DNA of 64,000 bases from positions 868,001 to 932,000 of the forward strand of contig NZ_JIAD01000001.1 of assembly GCF_000688015.1 (NCBI RefSeq). Direction: 5' to 3'. Both the position numbers and the translations under genes were made by a program. The DNA is from Eubacterium sp. AB3007 (GTDB lineage: Bacteria; Bacillota; Clostridia; Peptostreptococcales; Anaerovoracaceae). Positions 39,214 to 48,690 of this stretch are shown here, piece after piece (position 1 is the stretch's first letter; every line of letters starts with the position of its first letter). The notes beneath the pieces were generated by a model. It saw only the letters and a program-made list of their open reading frames with translations, made no database searches and was not told the origin of the DNA.

Positions 39214-40155
39214 TCAGAAATAGTACCACATCAGAAACATCACGCACACTGGAAGCGTCACTACAGACAGCAGCGTAGTCAGAGCCACGCCTTCCGCCAT
39301 CAGCGTTGCGTTCTTTCGTTCCCGTATGGCCATAGCGGTCAGCACCACCGCACAGGGGAATGCTGCCGCAAGGATCAGGATCACCTTCGCCTTCCAGGTG
39401 ATGGGCAGCCAGTTCACCGCCAGAAAGGTCAGCACAGGCACGACTACCACGTTTACCAGCGAAGCGATCATCAACTTGTAATTCTTCAGCATCTTACGTA
39501 TGCTGGCCGTTCCCAGCTGCACCCCCACCACGATCATGGAGACGGGCACAGTGGCATTGCCCACCGTGTTGAAAAAATCGAGGGCGAAGGCCGGCAAACG
39601 AATATCCAGGATCATCAATATGACCCCGATCAGACTGGCCAGCATACACATATTGCACAGCGAAGCCAGCACCACCTTCCAATCCACCCGGCTATAACTG
39701 CCCTGATTCAGTTGGATGATGGAGATAGAATACAGGTAAACACCCAGCACGATATTCTCCATCACCATATAGAACAGGAACTCGCTGCCAAAAATGGCTT
39801 TGGTGACTGGGAATCCCATAAACCCGGTGTTGATCCCGCAGATGATGCAGATCATCACGCCCCGGTCCTCCGCCGGTTCGTAGCGCATCAGCCGTACCAC
39901 AAAGCCGGCCAGCACCCACACCACCGCAAAAAATACAAAACTCCCGATGACCACCTGGAGCGTTGTCCAGATCACGTCATCGGATAGCCTGTTCTCTGCC
40001 ATGGAGCCCAGCACCATACATGGCGTGGTGATCACCAGAAGTAGATCCACCAGGTACTTGTTGGACTCCTTGGGAAGGACGCCTGTCCGGTTGGCTGCGA
40101 ACCCGACGCCCACCATCAGAAATATCATGAGTACTTTCAGAAATACTGTCAGCAT
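39214..40155 (-). CDS. AEC-family transporter
   Basis: This 313-residue membrane protein has about ten spans and the two-fold repeat of the auxin efflux carrier family. It has VDLLLVITTPCMVLGS early, INTGFMGFPVTKAIFG in the middle, and VFAAFPCAVVLTAMAI-like wording (LAAAFPCAVVLTAMAI) late. Such proteins carry organic acids such as malate or indole-type acids. Being just upstream of iorAB and an aminotransferase, it could move aromatic or indole acids; this is inference. Confidence 0.87.
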   Translation of the reverse strand: MLTVFLKVLMIFLMVGVGFAANRTGVLPKESNKYLVDLLLVITTPCMVLGSMAENRLSDDVIWTTLQVVIGSFVFFAVVWVLAGFVVRLMRYEPAEDRGVMICIICGINTGFMGFPVTKAIFGSEFLFYMVMENIVLGVYLYSISIIQLNQGSYSRVDWKVVLASLCNMCMLASLIGVILMILDIRLPAFALDFFNTVGNATVPVSMIVVGVQLGTASIRKMLKNYKLMIASLVNVVVVPVLTFLAVNWLPITWKAKVILILAAAFPCAVVLTAMAIRERKNATLMAEGVALTTLLSVVTLPVCVMFLMWYYF

Positions 40156-40179
40156 CCAGACTCCTCCGCGATGCAGGGC

Positions 40180-41208
40180 TTACGAAAGCCCCGGCATCTG
40201 CGCTTCGCGTTTCTCCTCTCTGTCTTTTTCCGCGTTTTCCTCCACGATCATGATTTTCTTTTCGTATTTCTCTACTTTCTCCTGATCGCCTCTGGCCTTG
40301 TAGATCTCTACCAGTTCTTTCATGGCATCCGTGTTGCTGGGGGCGCACTGCAGAACCTTCCGGAATCTCTCCTCCGCTTCCTCCGGCATTTCCAGCCCCT
40401 TGTAAGCCGTGCCCAGATAGTGCCAGAGGGGCCACCAGCGGTTGAACCGACTGTCCTCCTCGTAATCCGACAGGATGGCGATGCCCTCCTCGAACCGGCC
40501 ACTGAGCACACAGTTGTAGCCCTCTTCGATCCGGCAGGGTTCCACCAGCTTATCCAGAAGAGGCTGGATCTCCTCCCGCAGCGTATCATCTGTGGACAGT
40601 TTCATGAACTCCTCCCATGTGAGGCGGGCCTTGGTATAAAGTCCCATGTTCACGTAACCAAATCCCAGGAAATAAAACCCCATATCGAAATCCGGTGCCT
40701 TCAGCGTCAGCTTCTCAAAAGCCTCCAGAGACTCCGCCTTGAACCGGGCCACATACTCCTCGCTGTCCCCGTTCTCGTAGGCATCCCTGCAAGCTCTCCC
40801 GTAGCAATACAGGGCATCCTTGTTGTCCGGATCCATCAACAGGGCCGCCCGAAACAGCGCGCAAGCCTGCTCAAAATAATCGTGGGAAGCCAGATCCACA
40901 CCCTCATTGATCAGAGGCTTCAGGAATTCCTTTGTGAAGGTCCTGAGGATATATGCAATATAGTTCTCTCTGTAACGGAAATTCACATCGCAACCGATCA
41001 CGAAGGACATGTTCCGGGCGATGTTCACCGTCGAAAGCCCTTCCAACTCTGTTTTCTTGATGGGTACCGGCACCCCCGCAAGGATATCAGCAATCCCCGC
41101 CTTCTCCAGGTAGCTGTCCGACAGCTCGTCGAACAGGTACTCGTTCTCGATTCGGGGGATCAGGTATCCACCGATCCGGTCTTTGATTTCCTTCTGATTC
41201 TCACTCAT
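40180..41208 (-). CDS. tetratricopeptide-repeat protein
   Basis: This 342-residue cytosolic protein is built of helical repeats. Recognisable TPR units include DYFEQACALFRAALLMDPDNKDALYCYGR, read in parts, and a C-terminal pair around EEAEERFRKVLQCAPSNTDAMKELVEIYKARGD, also in parts. It ends in a charged coiled coil. The first 110 residues are not TPR. It overlaps the upstream radical SAM gene by four bases, so the two are probably functional partners. The function is unknown. Confidence 0.82.
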   Translation of the reverse strand: MSENQKEIKDRIGGYLIPRIENEYLFDELSDSYLEKAGIADILAGVPVPIKKTELEGLSTVNIARNMSFVIGCDVNFRYRENYIAYILRTFTKEFLKPLINEGVDLASHDYFEQACALFRAALLMDPDNKDALYCYGRACRDAYENGDSEEYVARFKAESLEAFEKLTLKAPDFDMGFYFLGFGYVNMGLYTKARLTWEEFMKLSTDDTLREEIQPLLDKLVEPCRIEEGYNCVLSGRFEEGIAILSDYEEDSRFNRWWPLWHYLGTAYKGLEMPEEAEERFRKVLQCAPSNTDAMKELVEIYKARGDQEKVEKYEKKIMIVEENAEKDREEKREAQMPGLS

Positions 41209-42725
41209 CTTATCGTCCAGCCTTTTCTCATAAATCTATCTACTACCTCGGGTTTCAGCGTATCGATCATGTCCAGTGACAGATAACGCTCTATCTTCGC
41301 CAGAAGTCCCGGATAGCGATCCTCATATCTCTCGGCCACCTGGTGGATGATCCGATAAAGATCTTCCTTCTTGTGGGCAGCCATATCATACCCTTTTCCA
41401 AAATAGTGATCCGCCAACATCTCATACATGTGGAATGGCGTCAGAGACATCTCCTCACAGAATCCTGCAAGGGTCCGCTGAAAACCGCCCCGGTTGTGGA
41501 ACAGATCCAGTACCTTGGCCACCATCTTCAGCTTGGCCAGGTCGATGGAGCGCATATAGCGGCTCGCGATCACCTCGTAGGGAGCCTCCTCCATGTATAC
41601 GTAGTCGTGTTCAAAAGCCGATTCCCGCAGCGGCGTGCCCTTCAGAAGCTTCAGAAATCCCAGCTGCAGATGATCCGCCCTGCAGGCGTATAGCTGATCA
41701 AAGGACTTGCCAAAGGTATGGTAATCCTCCCCCGGAAGCCCCGCGATCAGATCCGCATGTACATGGGCGTTTCCAAGCGCCGCCAGAGAGCGGATGTTCG
41801 CCAGTGTTTTCTCGGTCACGTTCTTCCGGCGCACAAAGCCCAGTGCCGCCTCATCGGTGCTCTGGACCCCTACCTCGAACTGAAACAGCCCTTTCCTTGC
41901 TTCCCTGAGCAGGCGGAAATCCTCCTCTCCCAGCAGATCCGCACAGATCTCAAAATGAAAATTGGTCACACCATTATCCCTGTCCATCAGGAAACGCCAG
42001 ATTTCTCTGGCCCTGGCACCGTCGTAATTGAAGGTTCTGTCCAGAAACTTGACCTGGGGCACAGCTTTGTATAAGAAGTAGCCGATGTCACGGCGCAGCT
42101 TCTCCATGGATACCGGCCTTACTCCGTCTGACACGGCGGACAGACAGTAACTGCAGTGGAAGGGACATCCCCGGGAGGCTTCGTAGTAGATGATCTTGTT
42201 GTCCTCCAGTTCCATATACGTATATGGAAATGGCAGATCGTCCAAGGAGACCGGTGGGCCTTCCTGTGTATTCTCTACATATTTCCCATCCCAGTACCAG
42301 AGGCTGTGTACCTGTCTGAGATCCTTCCTGCCTTCAGCGAATGCCCGGACGAAATCCACCAGATCCTTCTCCCCTTCCCCGCTGATGATATAATCGATCC
42401 AGGGGTTCTGATACATGAACTCCAGACTGTCGTAGCTCACCTCAGGACCTGCCATCAGGATCTTCATGTCCGGCCTGGCCTTTTTCAGGTTGCGGCTCAG
42501 AGTGCGGATAGACTCGATGTTCCAGATATAGCAGGAAAAGCATACCAGATCGTATCCCTCACGCAGGATCTTGTTGTAGATCAGGGCCTGTTCGTTGTTG
42601 ATGGTGAACTCCTCTATATGTACATCCACGTCCAGATTGGCCTCTGTCAGCAGACAGTAGACATACTTTAGTGCCAGATTGGAGTGAATGTATTTCGCAT
42701 TCAATGTTGTCAGAAGCACTCTCAT
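41205..42725 (-). CDS. radical SAM protein with B12-binding-like domain (DUF4080 type)
   Basis: This 506-residue protein has an N-terminal cobalamin-binding-like Rossmann domain (LNAKYIHSNLALKYVYC, then LVCFSCYIWNIE and ILMAGPEVSYD). The radical SAM core has the 4Fe-4S motif CPFHCSYCLSA, and a DUF4080-like C-terminus follows. The DxHxxG motif for base-off B12 is not visible, so real B12 binding is doubtful. The ATG at 42725 follows AGAGAGGTGG; the GTG at 42734 is less likely. The substrate is unknown. Confidence 0.87.
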   Translation of the reverse strand: MRVLLTTLNAKYIHSNLALKYVYCLLTEANLDVDVHIEEFTINNEQALIYNKILREGYDLVCFSCYIWNIESIRTLSRNLKKARPDMKILMAGPEVSYDSLEFMYQNPWIDYIISGEGEKDLVDFVRAFAEGRKDLRQVHSLWYWDGKYVENTQEGPPVSLDDLPFPYTYMELEDNKIIYYEASRGCPFHCSYCLSAVSDGVRPVSMEKLRRDIGYFLYKAVPQVKFLDRTFNYDGARAREIWRFLMDRDNGVTNFHFEICADLLGEEDFRLLREARKGLFQFEVGVQSTDEAALGFVRRKNVTEKTLANIRSLAALGNAHVHADLIAGLPGEDYHTFGKSFDQLYACRADHLQLGFLKLLKGTPLRESAFEHDYVYMEEAPYEVIASRYMRSIDLAKLKMVAKVLDLFHNRGGFQRTLAGFCEEMSLTPFHMYEMLADHYFGKGYDMAAHKKEDLYRIIHQVAERYEDRYPGLLAKIERYLSLDMIDTLKPEVVDRFMRKGWTIR

Positions 42726-42754
42726 GACTTCCACCTCTCTGAGTCAGCATGCAA

Positions 42755-43627
42755 CTATAGCATGCGGAACCTCTCGTCCTTCAGCATATCCGTGTCTTCC
42801 ATGGCACGACGCAGCTTGGCCATCAGTTTTTCTTTGTCCTGAGGCAGATTTCCCTTCAGAGACAGGTAATTGGAAGCATGGTTGCTCCGGAAAACGCATG
42901 GCTTGGTGGGGTTCATGTGTTCCAGCATCAGATAAGTTTCTGCCACCACCTCTTCGGGAGAAAGCAACTCCAGTTCTCCCCGCTGGATCTGTCCCGTGAT
43001 GGGAGCACGTGGATCCAGCATCAGGGTAAGCAACGCCACATAACTGGCGTTCATCCGGGATACCATCTTGCCGGTCTCGATAGCGTGCTCCCGCCATCCC
43101 GCTTTGCCGGCAAGCCCGGAGATAAAGGTCACAGAAGCCTTGATCCCCGCATATTCGATCTTATGGACCGCCTCGATCAGCTGCTCCGCATTGACCCCCT
43201 TACAAATATCCTGCAGGACCTTATCTGAGCCGGACTCCGCTCCCAGATAGACCATCTCCAGTCCGTGCTCCCGAAGCTCTTTGAGCTCGTCGAGAGTTTT
43301 GTGCAACACGTCCTTGGCATTGCCATACACGTTCACACGTTTGCACTCCGGGAAGAGTTCCCGGACCTTGTCCAGGATGGGGAGCATCCTGTTGTTCGAC
43401 AGGCACAGCGCATCCCCGTCGCAGAGAAACACCCTCTCCACATAGCGGTAAGTCCTGCGCGCATCCTCCAGATCCTCAAAGACTTCCTGTACGTCGCGCA
43501 CCCGAAACTTCTTGTCTTTAAACATGCTGCAGAAGGTGCACTTGTTGTGCGTGCACCCGATGGTCACCTGGACCAGCAGACTGTATGCTTCGCTGGGAGG
43601 TCTGAATATGTCACCCTCGTATCTCAA
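42755..43627 (-). CDS. radical SAM protein, coproporphyrinogen-oxidase-like group
   Basis: This 290-residue protein has the CxxxxxCxxC cluster CTHNKCTFCSM, where the spacing fits radical SAM proteins of the Elp3/YhcC-like sort. VFLCDGDALCLSNNRM and LGAESGSDKVLQDICKG follow. It lacks a clear auxiliary cluster. It is upstream of the DUF4080 protein by 29 bases and may share its transcript. The function is unknown. Confidence 0.85.
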   Translation of the reverse strand: MRYEGDIFRPPSEAYSLLVQVTIGCTHNKCTFCSMFKDKKFRVRDVQEVFEDLEDARRTYRYVERVFLCDGDALCLSNNRMLPILDKVRELFPECKRVNVYGNAKDVLHKTLDELKELREHGLEMVYLGAESGSDKVLQDICKGVNAEQLIEAVHKIEYAGIKASVTFISGLAGKAGWREHAIETGKMVSRMNASYVALLTLMLDPRAPITGQIQRGELELLSPEEVVAETYLMLEHMNPTKPCVFRSNHASNYLSLKGNLPQDKEKLMAKLRRAMEDTDMLKDERFRML

Positions 43628-43660
43628 ATCTGATTCCTTTCCTGTCTATTCCTGCACAGA

Positions 43661-45379
43661 CTACATGCGTTCAGGCGCATGCATTCCCAGAAGCGCCAGC
43701 CCGTTCTTGATGCCGTTCTTGGCCGCAATGGTCAGTGCAACCTTGGCGATCTTTTCATCCTCATTCTCTGTCAGGATGTGCTCATCGTGATAGAAGCGGT
43801 TGTATGCCTGAGCAATGTTCACCACATGACGGGTGATGATGGAAGGCTCGTACTTGTCGGCAGCCTCGTGGATCACATCCGGCATGTCGTGGAGAAGTCT
43901 TCCAAGCTCAAAGGCGTTCTTACCGGTGATCTTGCTGTAGTCGATGTCGCCGCTCTGCGCCTTGGCGCAGACCTCTTCACCGGCCTTTCTCATAACGCTG
44001 CAGCAGCGTGCATGGGTGTACTGAACATAGGGACCGGTCTCACCGTCGAAGTTCAGGACCTTATCCCACTTGAATACGTAGTCCTTGATCTTGTTGTTGG
44101 ACAGCTCCTGGAAGATCACGGCGCCGATACCAACCTCGTGGGCAACCTTGTCGATGAACTCCGGATCTGCATTCGGATTCTTCTCTGCGATGATCTCCCT
44201 GGTCTGGTCAACGGCCTTATTAAGCACGTCCTCCAGGAAAATAACTCTTCCAGAACGGGTGGACATAGTGCCGCTCTCCATGCTGACCATACCGAAAGGA
44301 ACATGGACGCAGTCTTTGTAGCAGTCATAGCCCAGGAGCTCCAGTACCTTCCACAGCTGCTGGAAGTACAGGTTCTGCTGCGTTGCCACTACGTAGATGT
44401 TCTTATAGAAATGGTAGTGCTCGTCACGATAGACGGCAGTCGCAATATCTCTGGTGATGTACAGGGTCGACCCGTCGCTCTTGGTGATCAGTGCCGGCGG
44501 CATACCCCACTCCTCCAGATCCACGATATTGGCGCCGCGAGACTCATGCATCAGGTTCTTAGCGTTCAACTCATCGATGAAACGCTGCATCTTGTCTGTA
44601 TAGAAGGACTCACCATCGATCTCGTCGAACTCGATCTCCAGCATGTCATACACGCGATTGAACTCCCGCAGAGACTCGTCTGAGAACCATTTCCAGAGGC
44701 GAACTTCTTCCTCCTCGCCGGCTTCCAACTTGACAAAGGCCTTCCTCGCCTCATCCTCCAGCTCCGGATCCTTGTCTGCCTCCTGATGGAATTTGGTGTA
44801 CAGCCCCAGCAGTGTCTCGATGGGGTTTGCCTTGACCTCGTCCTCATCGCCCCACTTCCGGTATGCCACGATCATCTTACCAAACTGGGTACCGTAGTCC
44901 CCAACGTGATTCAGGCGTACTACCTCGTAGCCCAGATTGCGATAGATCAGATTGATGGAGTTTCCGATCACCGTACTCCTGATGTGGCCGATGTGGAATG
45001 GTTTGGCGATGTTCGGGGAGGAGAAGTCGATGGTGATCACCTTTCCGTTTCCTTCGTCGGACTTACCGAAGTTCTCACTGTCCAGAGCTTCCTTCAGGGT
45101 GTCCTTAAGGTACTCCTCCGCATCGATGAACATATTCACATAGGCGTTGACCTGTTCTACCTTCTCAAACAGAGGATCGTCCTTGATCCCCTCTGCGATA
45201 TCCTTGGCGATCAGAGGCGGTGCCTTGCGCAGCACCTTGGCCAGGCGGAAACAGGGGAATGCGTAGTCTCCATTGGATTTGTCCTGCGGTACTTCTACGA
45301 TCTCCTCGATCTCTTCGGCAGTCAGATCTGTGACGTGGGAACACAGAATCTCAGCAATCTTCTTCTTGTAATCAATCAT
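43661..45379 (-). CDS. argS: arginyl-tRNA synthetase
   Basis: This 572-residue class I synthetase has the N-terminal tRNA-D-loop domain. The HIGH-type motif is SSPNIAKPFHIGHIRSTVIG, and DYGTQFGKMIVAY follows. The KMSK region is in modified form, MVSMESGTMSTRSGRVI. The C-terminal anticodon domain has ITRHVVNIAQAYNRFYH and LLGMHAPERM at the end. Length is normal. It overlaps the DUF523 gene by 8 bases. Confidence 0.96.
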   Translation of the reverse strand: MIDYKKKIAEILCSHVTDLTAEEIEEIVEVPQDKSNGDYAFPCFRLAKVLRKAPPLIAKDIAEGIKDDPLFEKVEQVNAYVNMFIDAEEYLKDTLKEALDSENFGKSDEGNGKVITIDFSSPNIAKPFHIGHIRSTVIGNSINLIYRNLGYEVVRLNHVGDYGTQFGKMIVAYRKWGDEDEVKANPIETLLGLYTKFHQEADKDPELEDEARKAFVKLEAGEEEEVRLWKWFSDESLREFNRVYDMLEIEFDEIDGESFYTDKMQRFIDELNAKNLMHESRGANIVDLEEWGMPPALITKSDGSTLYITRDIATAVYRDEHYHFYKNIYVVATQQNLYFQQLWKVLELLGYDCYKDCVHVPFGMVSMESGTMSTRSGRVIFLEDVLNKAVDQTREIIAEKNPNADPEFIDKVAHEVGIGAVIFQELSNNKIKDYVFKWDKVLNFDGETGPYVQYTHARCCSVMRKAGEEVCAKAQSGDIDYSKITGKNAFELGRLLHDMPDVIHEAADKYEPSIITRHVVNIAQAYNRFYHDEHILTENEDEKIAKVALTIAAKNGIKNGLALLGMHAPERM

Positions 45380-45815
45380 GTCTGTCTATCTCCTTTTCTG
45401 TTATAACTTTTATGTCATTCTCCTTAAGCAGGGCGGCAAACACCCCATCTCCGGGAACCAGTGTCCCGGAAAAGCTGCCGTCATAGATCATCCCGCTGCC
45501 ACAGGAAGGACTGTTCGCCTTCAGGATCGCTCCTTCAATAGGTTCTCCGGCCTTCTCTGCTTCTCTCTGCGCACGATTCCAGGAGAGAATCGCGCCATCT
45601 CGGAAAGCCTGGGTCAGATCCCTTCCCTCTCGATCGATGACCTTCTCCCCCTGCCGTTCTGCAGGCGGTCTTGGCATTGGCAGTCTCGCTGCCAGTTCAG
45701 GACACACGATGCTGCATGTATGCTCCGCAAGGAACGCACGCACTGCCTCGTTTCGATTGTTGCCCCCGCTGTATTTGCAATTGTTGCCCAGCAGGCAGGC
45801 GCTGACAATGTACAT
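45372..45815 (-). CDS. DUF523 family protein
   Basis: This 147-residue protein matches DUF523: SACLLGNNCKYSGGNN at the N-terminus, VCPELAARLPMPRPPAE, and AILKANSPSCGSGMIYDGSF. The conserved Cys residues in these segments suggest a metal or Fe-S site. The family has no established function. It sits between mutS2 (3 bases) and argS (overlap). Confidence 0.92.
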   Translation of the reverse strand: MYIVSACLLGNNCKYSGGNNRNEAVRAFLAEHTCSIVCPELAARLPMPRPPAERQGEKVIDREGRDLTQAFRDGAILSWNRAQREAEKAGEPIEGAILKANSPSCGSGMIYDGSFSGTLVPGDGVFAALLKENDIKVITEKEIDRHD

Positions 45816-45818
45816 ACG

Positions 45819-48200
45819 CTACTCCGTTTTCAGTTTCACCACCGTAACACCATCGCCACCCTCATTGAACTTACCAGGGCGCACCGATGCTACGTTCTTG
45901 TTTTTCCTGAGCGCTTTCCTCAGGCCGGCTGCAAGGATCCCCTCCCCCCGGCCGTGGATCACAGTGACTTCCTTCAGCCCTGCGATATAAGCGTCATCTA
46001 TATATTTTCCCACATCCATCCTTGCGCTGTCAAGGTTTTCTCCCTGAACATTGATGGATGTTTTTACGGACTGGGATTTGCTGCGCATCAGGTTTCCATA
46101 AGAAGTACGGCCGGTTTTCTTGGCCTTGGTCTTCTTGCCATCCACCACGATCATCAGATCCTCCAGTGGGACGGTGGTTTTCAGGATACCGATCTGTACA
46201 GATACATGCCCCTTGCTGTCAGGCAGGCTCAACAGTTCTCCGTTCTGTTCCAGAGAGAGCACCCGGACGCTGTCCCCCACCTTGAGCTGCGAAGCAGAAA
46301 CAGGATCTGTGTTCACCTGCTTCACCACCCGCTCCGCATATTTCTCTTCTTTCTCTTTCAGCTTGCGCCTGCTCTTGTCGAACCTCTTGTTGCGCTCGCC
46401 CAGACTGTCGATCCTGGATAGCTCCTTCAGTTCCTGCTGGACTTCTCTGGCAGTCTCCCTCGCTTCCTTCAGGATCCCGCGAGCCTCCTCCCGGGCTTCC
46501 TGCATCATGCGCTCTCGCTGTTTATCGAACTTCTCCTGTTCCTTTTCCATTTGGAGCTGCCTGGCTTTCATGTCCTCTGCGATCCGCACTGCCTCGTCCC
46601 GCTCGGCCTCCGCACGTTTCTTATCCTCCTCGATAGCCCCGATCACATCTTCAAACTCGATGTCACCGTGCTCGATCAGGTCTGAGGCCCTCTGGATCAG
46701 GCCATCTGCCAATCCCAGTTTCCGCGAGATCTCAAACGCATTGGACTTTCCAGGCGTGCCGATGATCAGCCGGTAGGTTGGGCTCAGGTTCTCCACATCG
46801 AACTCCATTGATGCATTGCGCACACCGTCGGTGGACAAAGCATATTTCTTCAGTTCATTATAATGGGTGGTAGCCACCGTCTGCGCTCCCTGGCGATATA
46901 ACTGCTCCAGAATGGCGATGGCCAGGGCCGCTCCCTCCGTGGGGTCTGTGCCCGCGCCAAGTTCATCCAACAGAACCAACGCCCCGTGCGTCGCCCCCTC
47001 CACGATGCGAACGATGTTTTTCATGTGCGAGGAAAAGGTGGACAGACTCTGTTCGATGCTTTGTTCGTCGCCGATATCCGCAAAGATCTCGTGATACACC
47101 GGGATCCTGCTCTCACAGGAGGCCGGTATATGCAGTCCGCTCTGTGCCATCATCGACAGCAACCCAACAGTCTTCAGGGTGACGGTCTTGCCGCCGGTGT
47201 TCGGTCCGGTCACTACCAATGTTCGGTAGTCGCCGCCCACCGCCACATCGATGGGCACTACCTTGGAAGGATCAAGCAGCGGGTGCCTGGCCTGGCGCAG
47301 ATCCAACACACTGTCCTCAGACAGCTTTGGGGCCTCGGCCTTCAGGCGAAGGGAGAGTTTCCCCTTGGCCATGACAAAATCCAGCTGGCCCAAAAGCTTC
47401 TGGTTGTTCTTCAGGTCGTGGTAACACTCTCCCACCTGATCCGACAGGCTCTGGAGGATGCGAGTGATCTCCTGCTGCTCCGCCAGTTCCAATTCCCGTA
47501 GTTCGTTGTTCATGTCCACGATGGCCTGAGGTTCGATAAACAGTGTGGCCCCCGCCTTGGACTGGTCATGTATGATCCCCGGGAAGTGGGCCCTGTGCTC
47601 CTGTTTGACCGGGATCACATATCGGCCGTCCTTGATGGTCACGATCGCATCCTGCAGGTAGGGCTGGTTGCTCCGGCTGTTGACGATACGATTCAGACGA
47701 TTTCGGATAGAATCGTTCTGGCTCATGATGCTCCGCCGTATGTCCCGCAGCCTGGGTGATGCGCTGTCCGCCATCTCATCTTCGGAGACGATACAGCGAT
47801 CGATCTCCTTCTCCAATCTTTCGTGAGGAACGATCAGTTCTGCCATTGACATGAGAAGTGGCATCTCCGGCACATCCCCGTGAAGGAAGGTCACCACCTG
47901 GTTGGCGATGGACAGGTCGTAATGGATCTGAAGCAGCTGACGCATGGTCAGACAGCCCCCCTTCCTGGCCAGTGAGACCAGTCCCTCCACATCGTAAAGA
48001 CCACCGGTCGGCAGTGGCCCTTTATGCACAATAAGGTCAACTGCTTCCGTAGTTGACCTTAGTTCCTCAGCGATCACCCTGGGGTCTGTATAGGGCGACA
48101 GTGCGTCCGCCATCTCTCTGGACATGACGCACCCCGCCTCTTCTTTCAGTAATGCCTTGATTTTGTTGTATTCCAGAATTCCCAGCGCTTTGTCGTTCAT
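45819..48200 (-). CDS. mutS2: MutS2 endonuclease/ATPase
   Basis: This 793-residue protein has the MutS core and clamp without the mismatch-binding domain. Walker A is VTGPNTGGKTVTLKT, Walker B is LVLLDELGAGTDPTEG, and the dimer motif is TTHYNELKKYAL. A long coiled coil (about 515-630) leads to the KOW-like part and a C-terminal Smr domain with VTVIHGRGEGILAAGLR. MutS2 rescues collided ribosomes and limits recombination in Bacillota. It follows zapA by 4 bases. Confidence 0.95.
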   Translation of the reverse strand: MNDKALGILEYNKIKALLKEEAGCVMSREMADALSPYTDPRVIAEELRSTTEAVDLIVHKGPLPTGGLYDVEGLVSLARKGGCLTMRQLLQIHYDLSIANQVVTFLHGDVPEMPLLMSMAELIVPHERLEKEIDRCIVSEDEMADSASPRLRDIRRSIMSQNDSIRNRLNRIVNSRSNQPYLQDAIVTIKDGRYVIPVKQEHRAHFPGIIHDQSKAGATLFIEPQAIVDMNNELRELELAEQQEITRILQSLSDQVGECYHDLKNNQKLLGQLDFVMAKGKLSLRLKAEAPKLSEDSVLDLRQARHPLLDPSKVVPIDVAVGGDYRTLVVTGPNTGGKTVTLKTVGLLSMMAQSGLHIPASCESRIPVYHEIFADIGDEQSIEQSLSTFSSHMKNIVRIVEGATHGALVLLDELGAGTDPTEGAALAIAILEQLYRQGAQTVATTHYNELKKYALSTDGVRNASMEFDVENLSPTYRLIIGTPGKSNAFEISRKLGLADGLIQRASDLIEHGDIEFEDVIGAIEEDKKRAEAERDEAVRIAEDMKARQLQMEKEQEKFDKQRERMMQEAREEARGILKEARETAREVQQELKELSRIDSLGERNKRFDKSRRKLKEKEEKYAERVVKQVNTDPVSASQLKVGDSVRVLSLEQNGELLSLPDSKGHVSVQIGILKTTVPLEDLMIVVDGKKTKAKKTGRTSYGNLMRSKSQSVKTSINVQGENLDSARMDVGKYIDDAYIAGLKEVTVIHGRGEGILAAGLRKALRKNKNVASVRPGKFNEGGDGVTVVKLKTE

Positions 48201-48204
48201 CGGA

Positions 48205-48666
48205 TCAGTCCTTCTGCATCTTCTCGATCTGGCTCTTCAGCTGGATGTTCTCCATCTGAAGGTCGAAGATCTGGTTCTCGAACTCGGAGCACTTGGCCTT
48301 CAGTTCCTCATACTTCTGCTCTTCCTTCTCTCCGTCCATCTTCATCTTGTCGATGCTCTCCTTGGTCTGCTTATAACTCTTCTTGGCATCTTCCCAGAGC
48401 TTGATGTAGTGAGCAGAATCTCTTTCCAACTGGTCGTTCGCCGTACGCAGACGCTCGATCTCCTCCTTCAGATCAAAGAGTTCCTCTCCGATGTTCACGG
48501 CTGTCAGAACCGCTGTACTGCTGGTCCCGTTCCTCCCCATGATCTTAGAGATGAGGCGCATCCTCTCGTCCACATAATCTGCGATCTCCTGGATCTGCTC
48601 GTTGGTCTTGTCACCTGTGATGCTGTATGTCTGTCCGTAGATTTTAACCTGCACCTTTTCGCTCAT
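48205..48666 (-). CDS. zapA: cell division protein ZapA with long coiled coil
   Basis: This 153-residue protein begins VQVKIYGQTYSITGD and has ADYVDERMRLISKIMG, the ZapA head. A coiled coil of about 85 residues follows (DLKEEIERLRTANDQ and later heptads). Most ZapA proteins have about 90-110 residues, so the coil is extended. It binds FtsZ and bundles protofilaments. It is located between pheT and mutS2, a common arrangement in Bacillota. Confidence 0.9.
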   Translation of the reverse strand: MSEKVQVKIYGQTYSITGDKTNEQIQEIADYVDERMRLISKIMGRNGTSSTAVLTAVNIGEELFDLKEEIERLRTANDQLERDSAHYIKLWEDAKKSYKQTKESIDKMKMDGEKEEQKYEELKAKCSEFENQIFDLQMENIQLKSQIEKMQKD

Positions 48667-48690
48667 GATTTCACCTCTTCCTGCATTACT

